A stretch of 40,261 nt of DNA from Stenotrophomonas maltophilia (lineage in GTDB: Bacteria; Pseudomonadota; Gammaproteobacteria; Xanthomonadales; Xanthomonadaceae): NCBI RefSeq assembly GCF_002205165.1, contig NZ_NIVS01000027.1, positions 1 to 40,261 of the forward strand, written 5' to 3'. The notes below the pieces were generated by a model, which worked only from the letters and a program-made list of their open reading frames with translations, searched no databases and was not told the origin of the DNA. Positions 32,906-40,261 of the stretch are shown piece after piece; the stretch's first letter is position 1, and each line of letters starts with the position of its first letter. The translations under genes were made by a program, and so were the position numbers.

Positions 32906-34729
32906 CTACTCGCCATCCACCGCATAAGCAGCGTGCACCAAGGCCAAGTGACTCAGTCCTTGTGGCGTGTTGCCTAGCCCCTGTTCCTGGTGGGGATCCC
33001 ACATCTCCGGCATCAGGCCTACGTCGTTCTGGACCCGGGCCAGCAGCGCGCCGAACAAGCGATTGGCTTCTTCCTTCTCGCCCAGCAGGCCGTAGGCCTC
33101 CACCATCCAGAATGCGCAACTGATGAACGTGCTTTCGCAGTCCTGCATGCCGCTGTAGCGCCAAAGCAGATCACCGCTGTCATCGGACAGTTCGCGCCGC
33201 ATGGCCTCCCGAGTAGCGATGAAACGCTCCCGGCGCACGTCGCCCAGGCCGAAGCGCGACGCCAGCATCAGGCTCGCGTCCAGCCGGTCGCTGCCGGCGT
33301 GCATCACGTAGCTCTGCTTTGTCTCATCCCAGCAGTGCGCGTCGACCCAGTCGAGGATGCGTTCCTTCTCGCGCTGCCAGCGCGGCAGGCGAGCGGTGGT
33401 GATGTGACCGGCCTCAGCCAGCTCACAGGCCCGCCGCAGCGCCATCCAGCATTCCACCTTGGACATTGTGTAGTGCTGCGCGTCACCCAATTCCCAGAAG
33501 CCGCTGTCCTTGCGCATCCAGTTGTCGGCGCATTCGTCGGCCAGTTCAAAGAGCAGCCGGGCGGTGGTGGGATCGAGGATGTGGCCTGCTTCGATCATCC
33601 GGCTGGCCATTTCCAGCACGTCACCGTAGGCGCAGGTCTGCAATTGCTCGGCGGCGGCGTTGCCCACGCGGACCGGTTGGCTGTTGCGGTAGCCCGGCAC
33701 GTCGATGCAGCGCTCTTTTTCGACCCGTTCGCCGCGCAGCGTGTAGCAAGGCGCGAGCCCGGGGCGGTGGCGGCCGATCGTGGTCATCAGCCAGCTGAAG
33801 CCGGCCTTGGCGTCGGGCAGGGCACCCACACGCAGGAAGGTTTTGATGACGTATGCAGCATCGCGCACCCAGGCGTAGCGGTAGTCCCAGTTCTTGTCCC
33901 CGCCGATGCGTTCCGGCAGAGAGGTGCTCACGGCGGCGGCGATGGCGCCGGTGGGGGCGAACCAGAGGAATTTGAGCGCCAAGGCCGAGCGGATGACCTC
34001 GTCGCGTCGGCTGGCGTCGCAGTGAAGGTCGTCCACCCACTGGCGCCATTCCCGATCAGAGCGGTCGATGCGGGTATCGATATCGACCAAGGGCGGAACC
34101 GGGAGCACTTCGTCCTGCGAGGCCAGCAGCGCGATAATCTCCCGGTCGCCGGGCGTAAGGGTCACGGTGCCGCGCAGTTCCCGGTCATCGCAATTGCCGA
34201 TCTGCACGCGTTCGGAATAGCGCAGCATCGTCATGACCGGGCCGGCGTGATGCACGCACCCGTTTGGGGTGTCGCTCATCCACGGCGTGCAGGCCCCGGC
34301 GCGCGTGCCGGGCTGGTAGAGCAGATCGAAGCTGACCTCTCCCTCGACGCCTTCCATCCGGCGAGCCAGCTCGGACCAGGGCAGCCGCCCGGCGGGACCG
34401 CTGTTGAGCGACTCGGTCACGCGGGCCAGGCCGGTGCTGGTGCGAACGTCGGTCTCCAACACATTGCTGTTGTCGCGGTAGCGCCGCTGCACCTGCTGAA
34501 CGTCGCGGGCTTGGAGCACAAAACGACCGCCGGCCGGGGCATCGAGCAGGCGGTCGAGCAAGGGCGGTGCGTCCATGCACGGGGCGCACCACCAGTCGAT
34601 GCTGCCATCCGGCGCGATGAGCGCACTGGAGCGCCCATCGCCAATGGCGGCGTAGGAGTGGATGGGCGCATACCCGTCCGCGTCGCGCTCGGCAGGCACG
34701 CTATCGGCATCGCTGGAGCTAGCGGTCAC
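32906..34729 (-). CDS. GH15-family glucoamylase/trehalase-like enzyme
   Basis: A 607-residue cytoplasmic protein. The N-terminal beta-domain begins [31 protein letters not shown], typical of bacterial GH15 proteins. The (alpha/alpha)6 domain (about 240-600) includes [20 protein letters not shown], the RGERVEKE region and [14 protein letters not shown], with the late motif [23 protein letters not shown]. Bacterial GH15 enzymes hydrolyse alpha-linked glucosides, including trehalose in some actinobacterial members; the substrate here is not determinable. The start is a GTG whose bases overlap the preceding SDR stop (GTGA), so translation is coupled. It ends a three-gene operon with two SDR genes and may act in osmolyte or storage-sugar turnover under stress. 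Confidence 0.92.
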   Translation of the reverse strand: MTASSSDADSVPAERDADGYAPIHSYAAIGDGRSSALIAPDGSIDWWCAPCMDAPPLLDRLLDAPAGGRFVLQARDVQQVQRRYRDNSNVLETDVRTSTGLARVTESLNSGPAGRLPWSELARRMEGVEGEVSFDLLYQPGTRAGACTPWMSDTPNGCVHHAGPVMTMLRYSERVQIGNCDDRELRGTVTLTPGDREIIALLASQDEVLPVPPLVDIDTRIDRSDREWRQWVDDLHCDASRRDEVIRSALALKFLWFAPTGAIAAAVSTSLPERIGGDKNWDYRYAWVRDAAYVIKTFLRVGALPDAKAGFSWLMTTIGRHRPGLAPCYTLRGERVEKERCIDVPGYRNSQPVRVGNAAAEQLQTCAYGDVLEMASRMIEAGHILDPTTARLLFELADECADNWMRKDSGFWELGDAQHYTMSKVECWMALRRACELAEAGHITTARLPRWQREKERILDWVDAHCWDETKQSYVMHAGSDRLDASLMLASRFGLGDVRRERFIATREAMRRELSDDSGDLLWRYSGMQDCESTFISCAFWMVEAYGLLGEKEEANRLFGALLARVQNDVGLMPEMWDPHQEQGLGNTPQGLSHLALVHAAYAVDGE

Positions 34730-35625
34730 GGCAGCAGCATGCCGCCGGTGGCGCCGATCACCTCACCGGTGATGTAGCTCGATTCCTGGGTGGCCAGCAG
34801 CACGTAGGCCGACGCCATTTCCACCGGCTGGCCCGCCCGCTTCAGCGGCGTCTGCGAGCCGAACTCCGGAATGGCCTCAGGCGGTTGGCCGCCGGCAGGC
34901 TGCAAGGGCGTCCAGATCGGACCCGGAGCAACTGCGTTCACGCGGATGCCGCGCTCGGCCACCTGCTGGGCCAGGGCCTTGGTGAAGTTCACGATGGCCG
35001 CCTTGGTGGGGGCGTAGTCCAGCAGGTTGGGCGATGGCTGATAGGCCTGGATGGACGCAGTGTTGATGATGGTGGCGCCGGCGGGCAAATGCGCCAGGGC
35101 AGCCTTGCACACCCAGAACAGCGCATGCACGTTGGTGCGGAAGGTGGCGTCGAATTGCTCGGTGGTGAGGTCTTCGATCTTTTCCACGGCCAGTTGCTTG
35201 CCGGCAATGTTGGCGACCACGTCCAGCCCGCCCAGCGCCTTGACCGCCTGCCCCACCAAGTCGCCGCAGAACTGCTCCTCTTGGAGGTCACCCGGGATGG
35301 CGATCGCCTTGCGGCCTTCGGCTTCAATCAGCGCCACCACTTCGGCGGCGTCGTCTTCTTCTTCGGGTAGGTAGTTCAGCGCCACGTCGGCGCCCTCGCG
35401 CGCGAAGGCAATGGCCACTGCGCGGCCGATGCCGGAATCGGCGCCGGTCACCAGAGCCTTGCGGCCCTTCATGCGCCCCAGGCCCACGTAGCTTTTCTCG
35501 CCATGGTCGGCCGCCGGCTTGAGCTCATGAACAGTGCCGGGCGGGGTTTGAACCTGGGCCGGGTAGGTCGGCTGTGGGAACTGGGTCAGCGGGTTCTGCA
35601 TGTCGTATTGGTTGCGGGACATCAT
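34726..35625 (-). CDS. YghA-like short-chain dehydrogenase, copy 1
   Basis: A 299-residue SDR with the N-terminal extension typical of the YghA/YhxC type: [20 protein letters not shown] and [19 protein letters not shown]. The Rossmann motif [13 protein letters not shown], the Ser in [18 protein letters not shown] (Tyr-Lys) and the PGPIWTPL segment are all present, so the enzyme looks active as an NAD(P)-dependent reductase of aldehydes or ketones. It is about half identical by eye to the SDR encoded upstream, suggesting tandem duplication. A run of ten G bases lies 10 bp before its start. It overlaps the GH15 gene. Confidence 0.92.
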   Translation of the reverse strand: MMSRNQYDMQNPLTQFPQPTYPAQVQTPPGTVHELKPAADHGEKSYVGLGRMKGRKALVTGADSGIGRAVAIAFAREGADVALNYLPEEEDDAAEVVALIEAEGRKAIAIPGDLQEEQFCGDLVGQAVKALGGLDVVANIAGKQLAVEKIEDLTTEQFDATFRTNVHALFWVCKAALAHLPAGATIINTASIQAYQPSPNLLDYAPTKAAIVNFTKALAQQVAERGIRVNAVAPGPIWTPLQPAGGQPPEAIPEFGSQTPLKRAGQPVEMASAYVLLATQESSYITGEVIGATGGMLLP

Positions 35626-35635
35626 TGGAATCCTT

Positions 35636-35645
35636 GGGGGGGGGG
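35636..35645. repeat. Homopolymer of ten G bases in the spacer of the two SDR genes
   Basis: A G10 run on the plus strand (C10 in the mRNA sense) lies in the 41-bp spacer, 10 bp before the downstream SDR start and next to its AAGGA ribosome-binding site. Tracts of this length change size by slippage at notable rates and could alter expression of the SDR-GH15 pair. It may also be a sequencing weak point. Confidence 0.85.
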
Positions 35646-35666
35646 AGGGAGATCGAGGCCGTACAG

Positions 35667-36533
35667 TTACAGCGTGACCGCGCCGCCGGAGACGGTGAGC
35701 AGTGCGCCGGAGGTGTAGCTCGCACCGTCGGCAGCGAGCATCACGTAGGCCGAGGCGAGTTCGGCCGGCTGGCCGGGACGACCGAACGGGGTCTGGCTGC
35801 CGAACTGCTCAACTTCCTCCGCGGCCATGCCGGCGGGAATGAAGGGCGTCCAGATCGGGCCGGGCAACACCGCGTTGACACGGATGCCCTTCTCGGCGAG
35901 AAGGCCGGCCAGGCCGATGGTGAGATTGGCCACCGCGCCCTTGGTGGCCGAATAGGGCAGGATGTTGGGGGTGGGCTTCTTGGAGTTCACGGATGCGGTG
36001 TTGATGACCGAGCCGCCGTCCTGCAGGTGCGGCACGCACAGTCGGGTCAGGTTGAAGACCGCGTGCACATTGGTATCGAACGTTTTTCGCCAGTCGTCCA
36101 GGGTGATGTCGTCGAAGGATTCGTAGTAGCGCTGATAAGCGGCGTTGTTGACCAGAATGTCCAGGCCGCCAAGTTCGCCGGTGACCTGCTTGACGAGCGC
36201 CTCGGCCTGGGCGTCGTCACTGATGTCGCAGGGGCACAGGACGGCCTTCTGACCCGCCGCTTCGATCAGAGCGCCAATGCTGGCGGCATCCTTCTCCTCG
36301 CCCTCAAGGAACGCGATAGCCACATCGGCGCCTTCCCGGGCGTAGGCAATGGCTACTGCCGCACCAATACCGCTGTCGCCGCCGGTAATCAGAGCTTTCT
36401 TGCCTTTCAGCAAGCCGTGACCAACGTAGCTTTCCTCACCGTGGTCTGGCCGAGGATCGAGCTTGTCGGTCTTGCCGGGAAACGACTGCTGCTGCGCTTT
36501 GAACGGCGGCTTCGGGTAGTTGGGCACGGGCAT
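35667..36533 (-). CDS. YghA-like short-chain dehydrogenase, copy 2
   Basis: A 288-residue SDR, upstream paralogue of the previous gene: N-terminal [30 protein letters not shown] shortened in the same way, then [28 protein letters not shown] and the [12 protein letters not shown] segment. All catalytic elements of a classical SDR are present. Proteins of this type (E. coli YghA) reduce aldehydes and are often part of general stress responses. It is the first gene of an apparent SDR-SDR-GH15 operon; the 107-bp upstream gap holds the probable promoter. Confidence 0.92.
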   Translation of the reverse strand: MPVPNYPKPPFKAQQQSFPGKTDKLDPRPDHGEESYVGHGLLKGKKALITGGDSGIGAAVAIAYAREGADVAIAFLEGEEKDAASIGALIEAAGQKAVLCPCDISDDAQAEALVKQVTGELGGLDILVNNAAYQRYYESFDDITLDDWRKTFDTNVHAVFNLTRLCVPHLQDGGSVINTASVNSKKPTPNILPYSATKGAVANLTIGLAGLLAEKGIRVNAVLPGPIWTPFIPAGMAAEEVEQFGSQTPFGRPGQPAELASAYVMLAADGASYTSGALLTVSGGAVTL

Positions 36534-36640
36534 CGGCGGAGCCTCTGTTGGGTTGAGGAAAGGTTAGTGTGCGGACGCCTTGGTCAACGTCGCGGCCCAG
36601 TGGTGTCGATGCAATGTGCAGGGCCTGACCGACCGGAGGG

Positions 36641-37027
36641 TCAAAGCGGGTAGGCGATGGTCGTCATGATGCTGTTCTCGGCTTGGCGTGAATCAAGCCG
36701 GGTGTGCTGGACCACGACCGGAACATCGGATTCGATAACGCACGAAAAACCCACGCCACGGGGCACCGGGGCAGGCACCTCAAGATCGTTGAAGCGCTTG
36801 TGACACGTGCGCCGGGCAGGGACGGTGAAGCGGTAAGGGCCCTGCGGGTCGCGGTCCTCGAAATACAGCGTCAGGGTGATGGCCGCATCGGTGGAACCAG
36901 TGTTGAGGATGCAGCACGTCTCGTGGCTTTGTAGCTCTGGTTCCGGCCCGTTGCTCCACGCAGGAATGTAGCCCTCGGCGATGGCCCAGCGCCGCCGACC
37001 GAGGGACGTCGGCTCATCGAGGTTCAT
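36641..37027 (-). CDS. Sensory rhodopsin transducer-like protein (ASRT family)
   Basis: A 128-residue protein of the family that includes the soluble transducer of Anabaena sensory rhodopsin. The family's whole pattern is visible: RRWAIAEGYIP, the SHETCCILNTG stretch, the FEDRDPQGPYRFTVPARR segment, HKRFNDL, the VIESDVPVVVQHTRLDSRQ core and the end MTTIAYPL. The Anabaena homologue is a tetrameric beta-protein; many bacteria carry it without a rhodopsin, and its wider role is unclear. No rhodopsin gene is seen in this window. The start ATG overlaps the stop of the DUF4126 gene (ATGA), so the two are co-translated. The frame further upstream lies inside that neighbour. Confidence 0.9.
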   Translation of the reverse strand: MNLDEPTSLGRRRWAIAEGYIPAWSNGPEPELQSHETCCILNTGSTDAAITLTLYFEDRDPQGPYRFTVPARRTCHKRFNDLEVPAPVPRGVGFSCVIESDVPVVVQHTRLDSRQAENSIMTTIAYPL

Positions 37028-37509
37028 CCGCGAAGTCCTCTTGGCTTGGCGCCCCCGGCAGCCCATTGTGTGATGAGGGCAGCACTGCCGACGGCGATGG
37101 CGTCTTCCACGGCGCCGGTGCTGCTTTGACCGTAGCGGGCGATCGCCCGCATGCGCAGGTTGAAGGTCACGTAAGCCATACCAACAGCGGCGCCGGCACC
37201 CAGAAGCGCGCCCAGCTTCCGCTGCCGATGGGGAGCAAGCGCTGCGCCTGCAATCATCCCGGTAGCGACGCGCGCAACCATGCCCGCTGGGACGATGCGG
37301 TCGGGGGCCGTTTTCATCTTGTCACCAACAAGCTCTCCGCCTGCCAATGCGAGCATACCTGCGGAGGCGAGCTTGTTGGCCAGAAGGCGAGGGGCACCGT
37401 TGTCGGCGGGCAAGTTGCCGCTCCGCGCGGCGTTGGTCACCGCAGCCAAAGGGGTCATCGCCCGCATTCCGGCGACAGCTCCCATCAAAATCGAGTGGAT
37501 CAAGGCCAT
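37024..37509 (-). CDS. DUF4126-family small membrane protein
   Basis: A 161-residue protein of the DUF4126 type: LIHSILMGAVAGMRAMTPLAAVT at the N-terminus, then GELVGDKMKTAPDRIVPAGMVAR and several short Ala/Gly-rich hydrophobic segments (about 3-5 possible membrane helices). The function of the family is unknown. AGGAGA precedes the ATG at 37509. It overlaps the sensory-rhodopsin-transducer-like gene by 4 bp and is 40 bp downstream of a small acidic-protein gene on the same strand, so the three may form one operon. Confidence 0.85.
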   Translation of the reverse strand: MALIHSILMGAVAGMRAMTPLAAVTNAARSGNLPADNGAPRLLANKLASAGMLALAGGELVGDKMKTAPDRIVPAGMVARVATGMIAGAALAPHRQRKLGALLGAGAAVGMAYVTFNLRMRAIARYGQSSTGAVEDAIAVGSAALITQWAAGGAKPRGLRG

Positions 37510-37549
37510 CTGATTCTCCTGAATAGGAAGGAGGTGCTGGACAGGACAA

Positions 37550-37714
37550 TCAAGGCTTTGTCGGGCGCTCGTAGTCTTCGGGTTTGGCGGTGTGCTCCGC
37601 CTCAGGCATGTCCTTGTCTTTCCACGTGGCGTCATCATTCCGGAGCTTGTCCGGGGTGTGCGCTTTGTCCTGGTCATCCGCGTCGGCGCCGGGATTGAAG
37701 GGCAGTTTGCTCAT
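37550..37714 (-). CDS. Small acidic hydrophilic protein
   Basis: A 54-residue protein, MSKLPFNPGADADDQDKAHT at the start, made almost wholly of charged and polar residues (many Asp, Glu, Lys) and ending YERPTKP. It has no cysteine, no membrane segment and probably little fixed structure. I do not recognise a named family, though such short acidic proteins are common beside stress genes in this group of bacteria. GGAG lies eight bases before the ATG. A start 21 bases upstream is possible. Being far below usual gene length, the call depends on its ribosome-binding site and operon-like place. Confidence 0.6.
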   Translation of the reverse strand: MSKLPFNPGADADDQDKAHTPDKLRNDDATWKDKDMPEAEHTAKPEDYERPTKP

Positions 37715-37851
37715 GGGTCGCTCCGTGTTTGGCATCGCCCTCTATGCTGCTCCCGACGCCATGAGAACGGCGTTTGGGCGGGCTCCACATTCTCACCACG
37801 CTGCGGTCACCGTCTGACTACGCTGTCGCGGGTATCTGTTCGTCGTTACGG

Positions 37852-37893
37852 GTGGAGGATCTTACGATGCACGTGGAGGATCTTACGATGCAC
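37852..37893 (+). repeat. 21-bp perfect tandem duplication with ribosome-binding site and ATG
   Basis: The unit beginning GTGGAGGATCTTACG is repeated exactly (37852-37872 and 37873-37893). Each copy has GGAGG followed nine bases later by ATG, and the 21-bp length keeps the frame. From the second ATG (37888) a 10-codon leader frame runs to a TGA (37918-37920) that overlaps the GTG start of the glycosyltransferase gene, so the repeat may provide translation signals for it. Confidence 0.8.
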
Positions 37894-37916
37894 GGACCGA
37901 CCAGGGAGGGCCTGCG

Positions 37917-38618
37917 GTGATCGCAGTGATAGTTCCGGCCCACAATGAGGCAGCAGATGTTGGCCGCTGCCTAAAATCCATTGCCTTGGCCGCGAAGCAT
38001 CCCGGACTTCAAAGCGAGCCCGTGGTTACAGTCGTGGCTCTGGATGCCTGCACCGATGAAACGCCGGAGGTGTGTGCGCACCACGGTGCGGCGGCCATTA
38101 CGGTTGAGGCACGGTGCGTCGGCGCGGCACGAGCGGCTGCTGCCAGCCATGCCCTTGCTTTAGGCGCGCGCTGGATAGCCAGCACCGATGCCGATTCACA
38201 CGTCCCGCGTGACTGGCTCTGGAAACAAGCGGCTTGCGGGGCCGATGCGTTCTGCGGGGTGGTAGAGGTGCTCGACTGGCTTGATTATCCGTCTACTGTG
38301 CGGCAAGCATTCGCCAGGCGCGAGCTTGCGCGCGACGGCCACCGCCATATCCACGGCGCCAACCTGGGCGTCAGTGCTGCGGCTTATCAGGGGGTGGGCG
38401 GCTTCCCACAGTTGGTTACGGGCGAAGATGTGGCGCTGGTTCAGGCCCTTCAGCGCTCGGGAGCAACGATCGCTTGGCGGGCTCGACCAGTGGTTACCAC
38501 GAGCGCCCGCCGGTCAGCCAGGGCGCCCCACGGCTTCAGTGGCTTCCTACGTGCCTTGGAGCGCGAAGTGCTCGAAGCGCGTGCGACCTTGTTGCCATCG
38601 GGGGAACTGGCGCGATGA
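37917..38618 (+). CDS. Family 2 glycosyltransferase
   Basis: A 233-residue GT-A-type transferase: IAVIVPAHNEAADVGRCLKSI at the N-terminus, the nucleotide-binding region VVALDACTDET, the DxD motif DAD (STDADSH, about residues 90-96), and further blocks IHGANLGVSAAAYQGVGGFP and TGEDVALVQALQ (catalytic Glu-Asp). It transfers a sugar from a nucleotide donor, but the acceptor is unknown. No membrane helix is apparent. The GTG start at 37917 overlaps the TGA of a short leader frame; the stop overlaps the SemiSWEET-like gene by 4 bp (ATGA). Confidence 0.88.
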   Translation: MIAVIVPAHNEAADVGRCLKSIALAAKHPGLQSEPVVTVVALDACTDETPEVCAHHGAAAITVEARCVGAARAAAASHALALGARWIASTDADSHVPRDWLWKQAACGADAFCGVVEVLDWLDYPSTVRQAFARRELARDGHRHIHGANLGVSAAAYQGVGGFPQLVTGEDVALVQALQRSGATIAWRARPVVTTSARRSARAPHGFSGFLRALEREVLEARATLLPSGELAR

Positions 38619-38887
38619 CGACGATGCCGGCGGACTTGCTGGGGTGGGCAGCCACGGCAGTGCTGATTGCGACGCTGTCTCGGCAGATCTACAAGCAGCA
38701 CCAGGCCGGCTCAGTGGAGGCGGTATCGACATGGCTTTTCGTAGGTCAGATGACCGCCTCGGTGCTTTTCATCGCCTATAGTGCGCTGACGGGGTCCACG
38801 GTCTTCGTGGTCACCAACACCCTGATCCTAATTACCGCCGTAGTGGGCCAGATCTTGGCCGTTCGTCGTCGCCGGCGCCACTCGTGA
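38615..38887 (+). CDS. SemiSWEET-like three-helix membrane protein
   Basis: A 90-residue protein with three hydrophobic segments (about 8-25, 39-58 and 63-82) and a basic C-terminus (RRRRRHS). The arrangement LLGWAATAVLIATLSRQIYK, SVEAVSTWLF, and TNTLILI matches the SemiSWEET (PQ-loop/MtN3) sugar transporters, which work as dimers. The PQ motif that gives the family its name appears as RQ (residues 19-20 region). The ATG overlaps the glycosyltransferase stop. Sugar transport is a reasonable guess; direct evidence is limited to fold and length. Confidence 0.7.
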   Translation: MTTMPADLLGWAATAVLIATLSRQIYKQHQAGSVEAVSTWLFVGQMTASVLFIAYSALTGSTVFVVTNTLILITAVVGQILAVRRRRRHS

Positions 38888-39365
38888 GGCTTTGCATTAC
38901 GAGCGCGGCCATCTGCCTACCGTGGAGTCCTGCGCGTAGGTCTGTCTGATAACAGTGGCATTGGACGTTTGCTTGGAGCGTTGACGGTTCAAAGAGCCTA
39001 GCGCGATCCGTCAAATTACCTCTTCACCGTATCGGCGAGGGTAGCGGGGGGACACGTGCAGCAGCCCTTTCGGCCCGGTCGACGCTTGGCCGTTGACAGC
39101 AGTTGAAATACAAGGTGACGCCAGGAGGCCGGTGGTCGGCTGATCTGTTGCTAATCAATGTTCCGCCTGTCCGCATAGGCGCACGCTCCACGTTCTCTCA
39201 AGGGCTGTGTGATAACAGCGCGTCCGTCGCCGAAGCGTTAATTTCCTGCCTCTTAAGTTGTCTCTAAGTAGAAGTACCGGTGGGCCTACCGTGCCTTTGC
39301 TGTGGCCGCCCCAGCCCGTCCGTGGCAAAACTGGTGTCCGACGATGCCAGAGGAGGGGAGCGGAA
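38888..39365. other. Gap without a supported gene
   Basis: About 480 bp. Frames here are short and lack ribosome-binding sites. No terminator hairpin with T-run, tRNA or repeat was recognised. The last 60 bases should carry the promoter and the GAGGAGGGGAG ribosome-binding site of the exported-protein gene that follows. Confidence 0.5.
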
Positions 39366-40261
39366 ATGGCCACCATAAAGCGGGCAACCACCTTGGCGGT
39401 GTCTCTCACCGTGATAGGGTCGCTGCAACTCGCAGCCTTTGGCCGTGAGGCCGCTAATAGGACCACCGCCCCGCCCGACATTGGCCCCCGAGCTGCCCAG
39501 GCTACGGCACCCCCCAGCATGCCTCCGCCGAATCCGTGGCTGGCGGACAGTGTCTACCCGACCTCCCACTTCAATCCAGCGGCCACCGATTCAGTGCTTA
39601 TCGCGGGGCCGGTGGGTAGCCGAAACCTCACCGCCGCGGATGTGGCGACCGTGCCCACCCTGGTGACCTCCAATCCCACCCTCAAGCGCGTAGGCGGGGA
39701 GGTGATCGCCTTTGCCAGCGGTGCGGTGGGAGTGCAGAAGATCCGGGTGACCGGTGATGCCTTCGAGGCCGTGGGAGGGCTGCTTCCTTATCCGGGATTT
39801 GAAGCGTCCGCCGCGATGGCGACACCGGCCGCGCTTGATGCCGCACTGACGCAGCTCGACGCTGCTTACCGTGCTAAGGACGAAACGAAGATCCTCGGCG
39901 CGCTGAAGGGCCTCGGCGCCGCTGGACTCAACATGGAAAGCGGCATCAACGGGGTGTACAACCTGTTTGATCGAGACGGCAACCATTACTGCGTCTACGG
40001 TGGAACCCACGTGCTGAAGACAACCGATGGCAACGTGGTCGGTGACCCGCCGCGAATCGTCAAGACCGCCGATGTCGCCAAGGGCCTGCCCGCAGACGTC
40101 GCCAAGTCGGTGACCCGCATCATTGGGTTGAACATGACCTACGACGGCTTCCTGGCTGCAGCCGCCCCGGGTGCCTTGATCGTGCTGGACCGGGATCTGA
40201 ATGTGAAGGCGTCGGTGACGTTCAACGGCGAGGCAGTCGACAACAGCATCGTCATCGATGA
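39366..40261 (+). CDS. Exported protein of unknown function, N-terminal part
   Basis: An open frame from ATG 39366 to the window edge, at least 298 residues, stop not reached. It begins MATIKRATTLAVSLTVIGSL followed by QLAAFG, a signal peptide, and continues with a Pro/Ala/Thr-rich linker and then a globular part (YPTSHFNPAATDSVLIAGPVG...). Later phrases such as NGVYNLFDRDGNHYCVYGGTHVL and APGALIVLDRDLNVKASVTF have the look of beta-propeller blades that report stored values, but no family is recognised. A strong ribosome-binding site (GAGGAGGGG) lies upstream. GC and codon use match the neighbours. Confidence 0.8.
   Translation, partial: MATIKRATTLAVSLTVIGSLQLAAFGREAANRTTAPPDIGPRAAQATAPPSMPPPNPWLADSVYPTSHFNPAATDSVLIAGPVGSRNLTAADVATVPTLVTSNPTLKRVGGEVIAFASGAVGVQKIRVTGDAFEAVGGLLPYPGFEASAAMATPAALDAALTQLDAAYRAKDETKILGALKGLGAAGLNMESGINGVYNLFDRDGNHYCVYGGTHVLKTTDGNVVGDPPRIVKTADVAKGLPADVAKSVTRIIGLNMTYDGFLAAAAPGALIVLDRDLNVKASVTFNGEAVDNSIVID

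Noticed and set aside
32990..34777. Plus-strand open frame of 595 residues opposite the GH15 gene
   Set aside because: Antisense shadow; the minus strand has full GH15 motifs and a coupled start.
36534..36640. TTGACC and TAACCT as a possible promoter upstream of the first SDR gene
   Set aside because: Spacing of 15 bp is shorter than the normal range and the hexamers are weak matches.

Overview
The window is GC-rich chromosomal DNA of a gammaproteobacterium that looks like the Xanthomonadaceae (Stenotrophomonas, Xanthomonas or Pseudoxanthomonas type). I infer this from the codon use, a TonB-dependent carbohydrate receptor paired with periplasmic glycosidases, a PE-LIG-POL type LigD, and several small genes of a kind seen in that family. 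It was read by eye; no database search was possible. No tRNA, rRNA or CRISPR array was seen.

Left part (1-6.4 kb): the right end of an IS3-family element lies against a lysine-rich C-terminal tail that is probably what is left here of a ku gene. It is followed by a DUF3606 protein, DNA ligase D, a DUF1264 lipoprotein and an unusual secreted fusion of a sorbosone-dehydrogenase-like propeller with a PEBP domain. Next (6.4-10.1 kb) comes a minus-strand mipA / response regulator / histidine kinase operon with an OmpR-type direct repeat upstream, bracketed by two homologous zinc-ribbon proteins. From 10.4 to 17.7 kb there is a LysR regulator divergent from two overlapping metallo-beta-lactamase-fold genes, a secreted protein of unknown function, two exported alpha/beta hydrolases and an orphan SecD-like domain, with several gene-poor gaps.

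Core (17.8-32.1 kb): a coherent plant-polysaccharide and galactose island. A TonB-dependent receptor, a GH5-like glycosidase, a GH93-like propeller, a GH43 enzyme and a periplasmic aldose 1-epimerase would release and present galactose and arabinose. A sodium symporter would import the sugar. An SDR dehydrogenase, an SMP-30 lactonase, DgoD, DgoK and DgoA together make a complete De Ley-Doudoroff route from galactose to pyruvate and glyceraldehyde 3-phosphate. Five junctions between dgoA and the GH93-like gene have overlapping stop and start codons. A GntR/FadR-type regulator sits in the middle, and three near-identical dyads upstream of the regulator, of galM and between dgoK and the GH43 gene look like its operators.

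Right part (32.3-40.3 kb): an ankyrin-like protein; a minus-strand operon of two tandem SDRs and a GH15 glucoamylase/trehalase-like enzyme; a sensory-rhodopsin-transducer-like protein overlapping a DUF4126 membrane protein; a small acidic protein; then, on the plus strand, a GT2 glycosyltransferase coupled to a SemiSWEET-like protein behind a 21-bp tandem repeat; and finally an exported protein that runs off the end of the window.
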